Shown here: piece by piece, positions 1-12,990 of the stretch
How the letters are laid out: each line of letters begins with the position of its first letter
Numbering within the stretch: position 1 is the first letter of the stretch
Assembly (NCBI GenBank): GCA_963556255.1
Contig: OY744612.1
Location: forward strand, 16,970,874 to 17,034,873
Reading direction: 5' to 3'
DNA: 64,000 nt
DNA from: Allolobophora icterica
Lineage: Eukaryota; Annelida; Clitellata; Crassiclitellata; Lumbricidae
Made by a program: the position numbers and the translations under genes
Notes under the pieces: generated by a model
Databases searched by the model: none
Told to the model about the DNA's origin: nothing
Seen by the model: the letters and a program-made list of their open reading frames with translations, nothing else

Positions 1-1498
1 AGCCATATTTTTCGTGTAAATTAAAAATTTGTTCTGGGAGTAAATGTATTTCAGCTAATTGTAAAAGAAAACTGCAATGGGAAAATTTCTGCCGGTCCAT
101 CACACTGAAAAGTTAGGGAAGGGTTGTGTTAGACTATATTAAGTTATTTGTGTAAGCATGCAACTGCATACTTTACATTCGTAATGCTCAAGACAACAGT
201 CTTAAGAACCATTTTGGGGACCATTACTGTAAAACTTTACTTTCGATTGTATCCTAATTAGGAAAAGGTTCTTTATGAAATCCGAGTGAAGACAATTTTA
301 CAATCGTCGACAGTTCTTTAGCAATGACATAGAAAACGAAGTTAGATAGACCTAACTCAACTGGCTCCAATTGAACATATATAGGATGTTACATATCAGA
401 CATTACATTGGGGGCCAACCACGAAATTTAAGCAAATCCTTTAGCCTTTCTCAGCAAGCTTGTCCAGCTGATCGTCCAGGATTCTAGAACGGTTTCCCCA
501 GTAGGCTCTAGTTCTCGTTTGACTTAGTTGATGATGTCAGTCTGACGAAATGCCTTAATTGGCATTAATTTAATGCCTCTTTAATTGGCTTTTCGATGAG
601 AATGAGTCTGTTGGTGGACTGACTTTGTGGAAACTGACTTGGCTTTCAGCTTGGTTTACTGTGCCATTGCTTGACGTCTTTGCGGCACCATATGAATTAG
701 TGGAAATTATTAGCACCTGCGTATTTAAAGCAAGCATGGCGGGATTGGCGGCCCATAGGCTCAACTCCACTTCTCAATTGTTCAGTTCTTCGTTTAGAAT
801 TTTCGTGTGTTTCGGGTTGGGATGTATCTCATGAGACACTTGCAAAACTTCCTCTATCACACACGCTATTGAAGAGCACAGGATACTTTTGAATATCATT
901 GTTTTAATTCCATTTAAAATTTAAACTGGGAAAATTTAGGCCTTCAAGAAGCTGCTTTGATGGCAGTGGTGAAGACGGTACATGTATAATCACATACGGA
1001 CGTCATTTACGCAGATGCAGTAGGATAACATTCGATTGCAGTCTTTGATGCTTATGCAACTCGCGGGATTCTATAGCGCATTTTCTTTCATGTTCAGATA
1101 CTCTGTTGATCATCTAAATCCAGAATATACGTCACAGTCAATCAGCGACGGATCCAGAAGGTTTGTGGGGGGGGGAGGACGAAAATAATTTTTTGGCGTT
1201 TTGCAAGAGTCATGTGCTAATTTGTGTAATTTGGGGGCCACGTCCTATGTAAATATCAAATTGGGGCATGGCCGGATTGGCTCCTCGGATCAACCCCTGC
1301 AATCAATCATATAATGACATGGACAAAGTTAAAAGCAAACAATCGTGTTCATCATAAGTGAGGCCGGCGTCCCGTGTAACACTTTTTTAAATTTTAGTTC
1401 TATGGAGACGCTATATCAATATTTAGATGCTTTCATGCATACATATTAAACAAGGAAGGTTCCTTTCAACTAATCGGGAGACTTTCATTGTTTTGTAG
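1..1498. other. No gene recognised; intron or intergenic DNA before the helicase exon
   Basis: AT-rich sequence with no supported coding region. The last bases (about 1483-1498) form a pyrimidine-rich tract ending in AG, which fits a splice acceptor for the exon that follows. A short G-run lies near 1167-1177. Part of 1264-1300 resembles the tail of the SINE near 45.0 kb, but the match is short. Confidence 0.5.
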
Positions 1499-2871
1499 CC
1501 TACTACAACAATCTGTTGGAGTCCGGGTCGTTGCGCTGGGCTGACAACTGCCTGGTCGTCTTCGATGAGGTCCACCACTGCGTCAAACAGCATCCCTATC
1601 GCGTGATCCTCGAGAATGCCGGACTCAGCCATCCGGATCCATTACAGTGCCCCAAGATTCTCGGTCTGACGGCTTCTCCAGCTGGAAAGAGCACGATCAA
1701 AGGGACGGTGACCATGTTGCAGGGCTTGCTGTCGCGCCTCGGTGATGAGGTGAAGCTGATAACCGTCGAAGAACCGGAGACTCTGGCCGAGCTGCAGAAG
1801 TACCAGTCCAATACGGAGCTCGTTGTTCGCGAGGTCGAGCATTCGAAACAAGAGGTTCTCTTTCGAGACACCCTCCGTCGCTACCTGCTCGAGTGCTGGG
1901 TCCGTCTGAGAACGTCTGTGCAACTTCCGGACGGCGACGAGTTGGATGCGATTTTCGGTAACCTCACGAAGGACAACATGGAAGATCACCTCAGCGATCT
2001 GACAGTCGACGCAGCATCACGGCTGTCGGATAAACTGGGGCTAGTGACTGGAGTCGAGCGGAACGTGGAGTTTAAGACTCTCAAAGGTCACGTGGAAGTC
2101 CTCTGCCAAGCTCTGATGGCTCTTGAAACACTGGGCGTGGTGGTGGCCTGTAATGAGCTCTCCGTTCTCTTGGGCGACTATTACGGAGGGTTTTCGCAAG
2201 TCGCTGAGCTCGGTCTTCCTTACGGGAAACTGGCTGATCTGACCAAGAGTTACCTGGGCAATCACAACGAGGACGAATGCCTCTACGAGGTGGAGAACCT
2301 CGACGAGGATCCAGGAAGAGAGGACCTAGTTCCTGTTTTTCGTCTCTTGGTGAAGGAGATCGTGGAGCGTCTCAAGGAAAAGGCACCGACAGAGACCGGG
2401 GGAGAAGACACGGAGAAGCCGCTGGTGCTGGTTCTCGTTCGTCGACGCAAGGACGCCCAGTCCCTGACCAAACTCCTGGGGAATTCGAGGTTACTCAAGG
2501 AACACGGTATGGAGGTCACTTACGTCGTCGGGCACGGCGCTGGGAAGGACGGCATGGCGGTCGGTGCCCAGGAGCGCGTTCTCAACGACATCCGAGAACA
2601 CAAGTACCAGGTCATCGTGGCGACCTCAGTGGCCGAGGAGGGACTGGACTTCCCGCTCTGTGAACTCGTAGTCCAGTTGAATCCTCCGGACACGGTTCGG
2701 GCGTTGGTGCAGATTCGGGGTCGGGCGAGGAAGAAGGGAAGTCGCTTCGTCGCTTTCTGTCAAACGCCCGAACAAAAGAGAAACTTCGACGACTTGCGAG
2801 AACAGGAGGAACACATGATCGAAGCGGTCAGGCAGCTGACCACAACTACTCCAGATACTTCGAGCGGCTGA
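1499..2871 (+). CDS. RIG-I-like/Dicer-type superfamily 2 RNA helicase, C-terminal exon (partial)
   Basis: ATP-dependent double-stranded RNA helicase core of the RIG-I/MDA5/Dicer type, acting in cytoplasmic antiviral sensing or RNAi. Counting residues from the codon at 1516, motif II DEVH is at 17-20 and motif III TAS at 52-54. A helical insert (about 85-270) of the kind between the two RecA lobes of RLRs and Dicers follows. Motif V (ATSVAEEGLDF) begins near 369 and motif VI (QIRGRAR) near 399. Motif I is absent, so upstream exons lie outside the window. The frame is open back to an AG acceptor at 1497-1498 and the family pattern is kept across 1501-1515, so I begin the exon at 1499 rather than at the TTG at 1516. 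The frame stops 43 residues after motif VI, with no RLR regulatory domain, PAZ or RNase III domain. The block is GC-richer than its surroundings. It could be a full short helicase end, a truncated paralogue or a retained-intron stop. Confidence 0.8.
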
Positions 2872-2904
2872 CCTTAAACTTAAATCAGACATGGTCATCT
2901 AACG

Positions 2905-3535
2905 ACCGATTACCTTTCTTACCTTGCTTTTCCTCACATATTTACCTTACCTTATTTTATGTTACCTTGCTTGATTTACCTTACCTTGTGTCACCTTATT
3001 TTACCAGTAGTTACCTTGCCCTACCTTGCTTCATCTTACCTTTTCTAACTCTTCTTTCTAGAGTAGAGGCCGATTGTCAATGTAACATCCTTTCAGCTCT
3101 GCATTCAGGGTTCGAATCCCGTTGCATCGCATGAAGGCGACAGTTCGTTGTCGACCCATGGCAAACGCAGGGAAATGTTGTCCGGTTGTTGGATTGTTGT
3201 TGTTCTGTCTGCGCCTCAGCCGAAAGTTCCTGCAGACTTCTATGGCTAAGCCATAGTATTTGCATTAATGAGATAAACCGTAATGAGATATGACTTTAAC
3301 TTGCCTTATCCTACGGTTACTTTACCTTACCGTAAGTTGCCTTATCCTACCTTACTTTACCTTATCTTAGCGTAGTTACCTTACACTACCTAACTTTGTC
3401 CTACCAGACTACATTTTCCCCTAATTTTGCCCTAATTACCTTACCTTACTTTACCCCACTTTGCCTTACCCTGCCCTTTACCTTAACTTACACTATTATA
3501 CCTTACCTAATTTACCTTTCTTTACTTACCCTGCA
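2905..3535. repeat. Degenerate TTACCTTAC-type simple satellite, interrupted by a SINE-like insert
   Basis: Irregular TTACC/TTACCTTAC units run over 2905-3056 and 3290-3535. The two parts are separated by a SINE-like unit. The same TTACCTT core recurs in minisatellites at 13783-13888, 15945-16146 (opposite strand) and 34384-34700. Confidence 0.7.
3077..3265 (+). mobile_element. tRNA-derived SINE-like unit, plus-oriented copy
   Basis: Contains a pol III B-box-like GGTTCGAATCC near 3111-3121 followed by a conserved tail with GCGACAGTTCGTTGTCGACC. An inverted second copy with the same B box and tail lies at 3541-3735. I could not place a clear A box, so the tRNA origin rests on the B box only. 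Confidence 0.5.
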
Positions 3536-3540
3536 GTACT

Positions 3541-3735
3541 CGGCTGCCTTAGAAGAACGACTGGCCCATTTGTTAGACCTACAATGCGTCTTCGATATTA
3601 CGGCTGATGTGCACACGCAACAACAACAATCCGACAACCGGACAACCTTTCCTGGCGCCTCTCATGGGTCGACAACGAACTGTCGCTTTCACGCGAGGCA
3701 ACAGGATTCGAACCCCGAACAATGGGATGAATGAG
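3541..3735 (-). mobile_element. tRNA-derived SINE-like unit, inverted copy
   Basis: The reverse complement carries GGGGTTCGAATCC and the same GCGACAGTTCGTTGTCGACC block as the copy at 3077-3265, with scattered substitutions. The two copies form an inverted pair about 0.3 kb apart. Confidence 0.5.
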
Positions 3736-4054
3736 CGAATCAGTTGCTTGTTATATCTGGGATTTTCCTATTCTGTATATATAATATATATATACGTATG
3801 CGCGTGTGCACGTATCACTATATTTCACATAGCGCCTTTTTTTACCTCTCAAGACACTGTTGCTTGTCATGCCATTTGGCTGTTAAAATTAATTAATTAT
3901 ACTATATTTTACTATACACTATATTATGTTTTAACATGGACTCGTTAATCAATTAATACATAATATTATATCAGCTATATTTCAATGGCGCGCTGTTACC
4001 TTCGAGAAATTATAAATACCAAATTGCCTTGAGCTGTTATTCAACTAACAGTTG

Positions 4055-5481
4055 CAGTGCCGTTTTAAGGCCTAGGCACGCGAGGCACGTGCATAGGGCC
4101 CCGCGCAACAAGGGGGCCCCGCGGCGACCCAGAAACAAAATAACAATATTATTAGTTATGTTTTAACAAGTAACAATTCTTCAAAGCAAACTTTTAAACT
4201 CTGCTTCGTTCTGCATTTTAGTTAAATATAATTATTGCTAATAAGCGCAGAGCGCTATAGAAGTTAGACTGAAATAAATCAATAATTTTAACGCATGGCC
4301 ATGGGCGTCCGGAGGGGCAAGGGCGTTATTTGCCTCCCTGGATTTTGAAAATTGTCTCGTTTTCTGTCTTCATGAATGGCTATGCAAAACGTCATTTTGG
4401 ACACCCTAGAAAGATATTTTGCCTCCCTAGAAAAATGTTGACAATAATCTATGCCATAATAACGAATGGCAATCTGGAATCAACGTTTGCAAACGTTGAA
4501 ATTGCAATAAAAATGTTTCTGTCAATGATGGTGACAAACTGTACTGGTGAACGTTCTATCTCATAGCTTAAATTAATCGAGAACGAGCTTCGCAGTCGTA
4601 TGATGCAAGAACGATTGTGAGCATAGAATCAGGTGTGTTGGAGTCTTTGAATTTCGATGATATTATAAGAGACTTTGCTTGGATCAAAATACGAAAGCGA
4701 TATGTTTGTACGGAAATGTTGTGACAAAGTCACATTCCATGTATAGCAAACACTCACTACAATCTCAATTTTAGTTTGTATAACAAATTAACAATGGAAA
4801 CTGGAACGTATGTTAAACTAGACTTATTTTTTGCACTTGTAGTACAAAGATTGCTGTGCTAGCTGTGTTGTTATGAGTTTAGTAATAGTACTATATTAAT
4901 AAGTTTAACAAAATGACACATATGCACATGCAATGCATTAATGCAATACTCTATATCTGAGACTGAGAGATTGAGGCGGAAATCGGTTTACGCTTAAGGT
5001 TAGTAGCATAGGCGTCGACTCGGGAGCCTTGAGCACGAATGCACCCATAGAGAAAGTTCAGTGGATGCCTGGCATCCAGAAAAAGCAGGACAGGAGTTCG
5101 GACCTTAAATTCAAATTTTTTACAACTAAGTAATCTCACAACTTGAGAAGTACAACTACAGCACAAATACCCAACATTGCATGATCTTATAATAGTCACA
5201 GCCCGTAAATAAATAAATTATTTATTTATTTATTATTTAAAAAAATAACACTGGAATGTCGTCAACGATTTCCAATACTTTTTCTAACCTCGTAACCTTT
5301 GACAAGAAAACAATTTTCCTTCTACGAAAATCCGCTAAAACTCACCTACCTAAAGAGAGTGGGTTGGGGAAGGGAGGGGAGGACCCAGGCTCCCAGAGAC
5401 AAAAGCAAAAGTCGGCGCCTATGTTAGTTAGGGTTTGTGCGGATTGTGCCTAAGGCCCCCAAACTCCTTAAAACGGCTCTG
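4055..5481. mobile_element. hAT-family DNA transposon with terminal inverted repeats and 8-bp target duplication
   Basis: The left end reads CAGTGCCGTTTTAAGG from 4055, and the right end, reverse-complemented from 5481, reads CAGAGCCGTTTTAAGG. Both fit the hAT CAGNG terminus. The 8 bases before (4047-4054) and after (5482-5489) are both AACAGTTG, a perfect 8-bp target-site duplication typical of hAT. The interior of this 1427-bp element keeps only a degraded C-terminal transposase, so the copy cannot be autonomous. Confidence 0.9.
4477..4702 (+). pseudogene. hAT transposase, C-terminal dimerisation domain remnant
   Basis: Translation gives the hAT dimerisation-domain pattern: a start like NVEIAIKMFLSMMVTNCTGE, then a stop at 4564-4566, LKLIENELRS with QERL, another stop, and in a shifted frame LESLNFDDII with FAWIKIRKR. 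In living hAT transposases these follow one another in one frame and mediate dimerisation. The stops and frame change show a dead gene. No RNase H-like catalytic core or BED finger was seen upstream, so most of the gene is deleted. Confidence 0.75.
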
Positions 5482-5489
5482 AACAGTTG

Positions 5490-6167
5490 GTACATGCATG
5501 TAGTTCACTATTCTAACTTAAGGGCGGATCCAGAGGCCGCGCTTGTCGTAGCCCCATCTCAGTTGTAAGGGAATGTTGGGATGGATCCGCCTTTGTTTTG
5601 GCTGGAGTGCTCTATTCCGTCTCTTTCTGACCATTTTAGACATTGGCTTCTGTAAACTTAGCCTGGATTGAATCCAGCGGGCTTTGATTTCTTACAACGG
5701 CCTACACTGTAAAAAAAAACCCGTAAAAGACGGAATCTTTACGTGTACTTCATCCTGTCTTTTACTGCGGAATGGTCGTACACGTCGTTAATGGTAAACT
5801 CGCTCGTTAATTCAACCTCGATTGCTGTCAAATCGTCCGCTGGAGGGACATTTGCTCACGAAATACTACTGTATTAGTGTATGAAAATGGATATAGCATG
5901 TCTGCATGGCACAGCTTTTGCGTTGATTGCACCACGTAGGCATACACCCAGCTGTCTTATAAATAACAATTGTCTTTTAATCACTCCTACAGCTTCTACT
6001 TGTAACGGCGAATTGCACTTTAAGTTATTTTTCGGTCGGTGATTGAACGAACTTTTAGAGGATTTGATTCGAAATGGAGAGATTTTCTTCAGAAATTTGC
6101 AAGTGTTTAATGTTTTCAATTTGTTATAAAACCCTTAATAATAGACGCTTCAAATCGACCATCAAAA
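5490..6167. other. No gene recognised; holds a short inverted repeat (5523-5591)
   Basis: GGCGGATCCA at 5523-5532 is exactly inverted as TGGATCCGCC at 5582-5591, bracketing about 50 bases. This may be a collapsed MITE, but no target duplication is visible. The rest shows no supported coding sequence. Confidence 0.45.
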
Positions 6168-6684
<517 letters not shown>

Positions 6685-6688
<4 letters not shown>

Positions 6689-7356
6689 GACCAGAGAAAC
6701 AACATTTGTGTTTGTTATGGATAGCAGTGAACATCTCGTTCTCTCTTAGCCATTATATCATCGACCGTAATTCTTTAAATGAAATAATGACAGAGTGTTG
6801 GCTCCTCAGCGGAGTCACAGACACCAATGTCATTGCCACAGACCATCGCGTCCACTCTGTGAGATCAGACGATCAATGGTCCAACTCTTCTAGGCATACT
6901 GCAATTAATGAACTGCAATGTAATGTACATTAAATGTAATGTTGTATTTTAATGTAATGTAAAGGGATTTTTATATAGCTCAGCTGTAGGAAGACTCCTG
7001 AGCATAGTCGGTGAAAACCCTGCAATCGCACTGTCTGCTCTTAGCAATCATTGATTCTGGGAGTGGAAGGGCGGCTGTGGTGGTGGGGTTGAATTATTTA
7101 CGACTGGACACGGGGTCAATTTCATCAGGATTCCATCCAATCCATCCATCAACGTACCTTAATCAGACCTAGAGCCGTTGACGTTCGCGTTGCAACTAGG
7201 TGGCCATGTCGACGGAGGGCGGTCTGGTGGCGACGGCGGTGGTGATGGTGGTGGGGGGATGATGGTTGTGAAGACGAGGCTTGTCAGGTGCCAAGCACAG
7301 ACGAAAACAACTTTTTAAACTTTCGAGGCTTCTCGTTCAACAACAAAGAAGAGTTA
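6685..7356. other. No gene recognised
   Basis: Mixed-composition sequence with a short GGTGGTGG-rich patch at about 7225-7262. Its right end is the left flank of the large minisatellite. Confidence 0.5.
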
Positions 7357-10300
7357 GTATCGCACAAGCAGACGCAGGCAGACGCAAACAGGCACAAGCA
7401 GACGCAGGCAGACGCAAACAGGCACAAGCAGACACAGGCAGATGCAACCAGGCACAAGCAGACACAGGCAGACGCAAACAGGCACAAGCAGACACAGGCA
7501 GATGCAAGCAGGCACAAGCAGACACAGGCAGACGCAAACAGGCACAAGCAGACACAGGCAGATGCAAGCAGGCACAAGCAGACGCAGGCAGACGCAAACA
7601 GGCACAAGCAGACGCAGGCAGACGCAAACAGGCACAAGCAGACGCAGGCAGACGCAAACAGGCACAAGCAGACGCAGGCAGACGCAAACAGGCACAAGCA
7701 GACACAGGCAGATGCAACCAGGCACAAGCAGACACAGGCAGACGCAAACAGGCACAAGCAGACACAGGCAGATGCAAGCAGGCACAAGCAGACGCAGGCA
7801 GACGCAAACAGGCACAAGCAGACACAGGCAGATGCAACCAGGCACAAGCAGACACAGGCAGACGCAAACAGGCACAAGCAGACACAGGCAGATGCAAGCA
7901 GGCACAAGCAGACGCAGGCAGACGCAAACAGGCACAAGCAGACGCAGGCAGACGCAAACAGGCACAAGCAGACACAGGCAGACGCAAACAGGCACAAGCA
8001 GACACAGGCAGATGCAAGCAGGCACAAGCAGACGCAAACAGGCACAAGCAGACGCAGGCAGACACACCCAGGCACAAGCAGACACAGGCAGATGCAAGCA
8101 GGCACAAGCAGACACAGGCAGACGCAAACAGGCACAAGCAGACACAGGCAGACGCAAACAGGCACAAGCAGACACAGGCAGATGCAACCAGGCACAAGCA
8201 GACACAGGCAGACGCAAACAGGCACAAGCAGACACAGGCAGATGCAAGCAGGCACAAGCAGACACAGGCAGACGCAAACAGGCACAAGCAGACACAGGCA
8301 GATGCAAGCAGGCACAAGCAGACGCAGGCAGACGCAAACAGGCACAAGCAGACGCAGGCAGACGCAAACAGGCACAAGCAGACGCAGGCAGACGCAAACA
8401 GGCACAAGCAGACGCAGGCAGACGCAAACAGGCACAAGCAGACACAGGCAGATGCAACCAGGCACAAGCAGACACAGGCAGACGCAAACAGGCACAAGCA
8501 GACACAGGCAGATGCAAGCAGGCACAAGCAGACGCAGGCAGACGCAAACAGGCACAAGCAGACACAGGCAGATGCAACCAGGCACAAGCAGACACAGGCA
8601 GACGCAAACAGGCACAAGCAGACACAGGCAGATGCAAGCAGGCACAAGCAGACGCAGGCAGACGCAAACAGGCACAAGCAGACGCAGGCAGACGCAAAAA
8701 GGCACAAGCAGACACAGGCAGATGCAACCAGGCACAAGCAGACACAGGCAGACGCAAACAGGCACAAGCAGACACAGGCAGATGCAAGCAGGCACAAGCA
8801 GACGCAAACAGGCACAAGCAGACGCAGGCAGACACACCCAGGCACAAGCAGACACAGGCAGATGCAAGCAGGCACAAGCAGACACAGGCAGACGCAAACA
8901 GGCACAAGCAGACACAGGCAGATGCAAGCAGGCACAAGCAGATACAGGCAGATGCAAACAGGCACAAGCAGACACAGGCAGATGCAAGCAGGCACAAGCA
9001 GACGCAAGCAGGCACAAGCAGACGCAGGCAGACACACCCAGGCACAAGCAGACACAGGCAGATGCAAGCAGGCACAAGCAGACACAGGCAGACACACCCA
9101 GGCACAAGCAGACACAGGCAGATGCAAGCAGGCACAAGCAGACACAGGCAGACACACCCAGGCACAAGCAGACACAGGCAGATGCAAGCAGGCACAAGCA
9201 GACACAGGCAGACGCAAACAGGCACAAGCAGACACAGGCAGACGCAAACAGGCACAAGCAGACACAGGCAGATGCAAGCAGGCACAAGCAGACGCAGGCA
9301 GACGCAAACAGGCACAAGCAGACACAGGCAGATGCAAGCAGGCACAAGCAGACACAGGCAGATGCAAGCAGGCACAAGCAGACACAGGCAGACACACCCA
9401 GGCACAAGCAGACACAGGCAGACACACCCAGGCACAAGCAGACACAGGCAGATGCAAGCAGGCACAAGCAGACACAGGCAGACACACCCAGGCACAAGCA
9501 GACGCAGGCAGACGCAAACAGGCACAAGCAGACACAGGCAGACGCAAACAGGCACAAGCAGACACAGGCAGATGCAACCAGGCACAAGCAGACACAGGCA
9601 GATGCAAGCAGGCACAAGCAGACACAGGCAGACACACCCAGGCACAAGCAGACGCAGGCAGACGCAAACAGGCACAAGCAGACACAGGCAGACGCAAACA
9701 GGCACAAGCAGACACAGGCAGATGCAAGCAGGCACAAGCAGACGCAGGCAGACGCAAACAGGCACAAGCAGACACAGGCAGATGCAACCAGGCACAAGCA
9801 GACACAGGCAGACGCAAACAGACACAAGCAGACACAGGCAGATGCAAGCAGGCACAAGCAGATACAGGCAGACACACCCAGGCACAAGCAGACGCAGGCA
9901 GACGCAAACAGGCACAAGCAGACACAGGCAGACGCAAACAGGCACAAGCAGACACAGGCAGATGCAAGCAGGCACAAGCAGACGCAGGCAGACGCAAACA
10001 GGCACAAGCAGACACAGGCAGACACACCCAGGCACAAGCAGACACAGGCAGATGCAAACAGGCACAAGCAGACACAGGCAGATGCAAGCAGGCACAAGCA
10101 GACACAGGCAGACACACCCAGGCACAAGCAGACGCAGGCAGACGCAAACAGGCACAAGCAGACACAGGCAGATGCAAGCAGGCACAAGCAGACACAGGCA
10201 GATGCAAGCAGGCACAAGCAGACACAGGCAGACGCAAACAGGCACAAGCAGACACAGGCAGATGCAAGCAGGCACAAGAAGATACAGGCAGATGCAAACA

Positions 10301-12545
10301 GGCACAAGCAGACACAGGCAGATGCAACCAGGCACAAGCAGACGCAAACAGGCACAAGCAGACGCAGGCAGACACACCCAGGCACAAGCAGACACAGGCA
10401 GATGCAAGCAGGCACAAGCAGACACAGGCAGACACACCCAGGCACAAGCAGACACAGGCAGATGCAAGCAGGCACAAGCAGACACAGGCAGACACACCCA
10501 GGCACAAGCAGACACAGGCAGATGCAAGCAGGCACAAGCAGACACAGGCAGACGCAAACAGGCACAAGCAGACACAGGCAGACGCAAACAGGCACAAGCA
10601 GACACAGGCAGATGCAAGCAGGCACAAGCAGACGCAGGCAGACGCAAACAGGCACAAGCAGACACAGGCAGATGCAAGCAGGCACAAGCAGACGCAGGCA
10701 GACGCAAACAGGCACAAGCAGACACAGGCAGATGCAAGCAGGCACAAGCAGACACAGGCAGACACACCCAGGCACAAGCAGACACAGGCAGATGCAAGCA
10801 GGCACAAGCAGACACAGGCAGATGCAAGCAGGCACAAGCAGACACAGGCAGACACACCCAGGCACAAGCAGACGCAGGCAGACGCAAACAGGCACAAGCA
10901 GACACAGGCAGACGCAAACAGGCACAAGCAGACACAGGCAGATGCAAGCAGGCACAAGCAGACACAGGCAGATGCAAACAGGCACAAGCAGACGCAGGCA
11001 GATGCAAACAGGCACAAGCAGACGCAGGCAGACGCAAACAGGCACAAGCAGACACAGGCAGACACACCCAGGCACAAGCAGACACAGGCAGATGCAAGCA
11101 GGCACAAGCAGACACAGGCAGATGCAAGCAGGCACAAGCAGACACAGGCAGACACACCCAGGCACAAGCAGACGCAGGCAGACGCAAACAGGCACAAGCA
11201 GACACAGGCAGATGCAAGCAGGCACAAGCAGACACAGGCAGATGCAAGCAGGCACAAGCAGACACAGGCAGACGCAAACAGGCACAAGCAGACACAGGCA
11301 GATGCATGCAGGCACAAGCAGATACAGGCAGATGCAAACAGGCACAAGCAGACACAGGCAGATGCAACCAGGCACAAGCAGACGCAAACAGGCACAAGCA
11401 GACGCAGGCAGACACACCCAGGCACAAGCAGACACAGGCAGATGCAAGCAGGCACAAGCAGACACAGGCAGACACACCCAGGCACAAGCAGACACAGGCA
11501 GATGCAAGCAGGCACAAGCAGACACAGGCAGACACACCCAGGCACAAGCAGACACAGGCAGATGCAAGCAGGCACAAGCAGACACAGGCAGACGCAAACA
11601 GGCACAAGCAGACACAGGCAGACGCAAACAGGCACAAGCAGACACAGGCAGATGCAAGCAGGCACAAGCAGACGCAGGCAGACGCAAACAGGCACAAGCA
11701 GACACAGGCAGATGCAAGCAGGTACACGCAGACGCAGGCAGACGCAAACAGGCACAAGCAGACACAGGCAGATGCAAGCAGGCACAAGCAGACACAGGCA
11801 GACACACCCAGGCACAAGCAGACACAGGCAGATGCAAGCAGGCACAAGCAGACACAGGCAGATGCAAGCAGGCACAAGCAGACACAGGCAGACACACCCA
11901 GGCACAAGCAGACGCAGGCAGACGCAAACAGGCACAACCAGACACAGGCAGACGCAAACAGGCACAAGCAGACACAGGCAGATGCAAGCAGGCACAAGCA
12001 GACACAGACAGATGCAAACAGGCACAAGCAGACGCAGGCAGATGCAAACAGGCACAAGCAGACGCAGGCAGACGCAAACAGGCACAAGCAGACACAGGCA
12101 GACACACCCAGGCACAAGCAGACACAGGCAGATGCAAGCAGGCACAAGCAGACACAGGCAGATGCAAGCAGGCACAAGCAGACACAGGCAGACACACCCA
12201 GGCACAAGCAGACGCAGGCAGACGCAAACAGGCACAAGCAGACACAGGCAGACGCAAACAGGCACAAGCAGACACAGGCAGATGCAAGCAGGCACAAGCA
12301 GACACAGGCAGATGCAAACAGGCACAAGCAGACGCAGGCAGACGCAAACAGGCACAAGCAGACGCAGGCAGACGCAAACAGGCACATGCAGACACAGGCT
12401 GATGCAAGCAGGCACAAGCAGACGTAGGCAGACACAAACAGGCACAAGCAGACACAGGCAGATGCAAGCAGGCACAAGCAGACGCAAGCAGGCACAAACA
12501 GACACAAGCAGATGCAAGCAGGCACAAGCAGACACACGCAGGCAC
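7357..12545. repeat. 5.2-kb minisatellite of 30-bp units (three related decamers), about 173 copies
   Basis: The unit is three decamers in fixed order: GGCACAAGCA, then GACACAGGCA or GACGCAGGCA, then a variable decamer (GACGCAAACA, GATGCAAGCA, GATGCAACCA or GACACACCCA). The period is 30 bp, with occasional 20-bp truncated units, for example around 8031, 8801, 9001, 10331 and 11381. No unit contains a stop codon on either strand, so all six frames stay open for about 5 kb, and each 20-bp unit moves the frame so that every frame cycles through the three decapeptide types. Order of the variable decamer shows higher-order duplication: the block beginning at 10321 recurs at 11361 (offset 1040 bp). 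I do not treat the long frames as genes. Confidence 0.95.
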
Positions 12546-12600
12546 TGTATGACGTTTGATGCTCTTTTCCAGTAGCTCACGGTTAATCCCCTATTTTCCA
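12526..12600 (+). repeat. 3' flank of the minisatellite, a dispersed repeat also present at 16426-16500
   Basis: Shares ACGTTTGATGC and TTCCAGTAGCTCACGGTTAA, in the same order, with 16426-16500. There a single CAAGCAGACACTG occupies the place of the array, so the array appears to have grown from this motif within a dispersed repeat. Confidence 0.7.
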
Positions 12601-12879
12601 TTTACATGTATATGGGGTCTCATCGTCCCATAACAGACTAATTTTTTAGCAATGTATATTTCTGATTTTCTCGAATTTATTCATTGACCTTTGGACAACA
12701 AATGTGTGCCATACGTCCGTCGTCGTTTTTGTGGCCACTCTGTATAACAAATGAACGCATGTACAAATGAAGAAAAATAAATGTAATCGTAATCGTAATC
12801 TCCGGATTTCTACAGCGCCCAAAAAAGCGAAGTCGCGGGAACCAGCTTATTCACAGGCGCAATGTATATATATATGCGA

Positions 12880-12912
12880 TATATCATATATCTCTATAAA
12901 TAAAGAGGAGAC

Positions 12913-12990
<78 letters not shown>

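Noticed and set aside
2905..3535. Telomeric repeat
   Set aside because: Units are irregular TTACC forms, not TTAGGG or its complement.
4330..4566. Small host gene of 78 codons
   Set aside because: It is the decayed hAT transposase C-terminus in part, with no intact domain.
7357..12545. Regular 30-bp repeats as a possible CRISPR array
   Set aside because: Units are contiguous with no unique spacers, and the context is a eukaryotic genome.
7281..12601. Six overlapping reading frames of about 1700 codons each
   Set aside because: All arise because the 30-bp repeat unit has no stop trinucleotide on either strand; there is no non-repeat coding domain.
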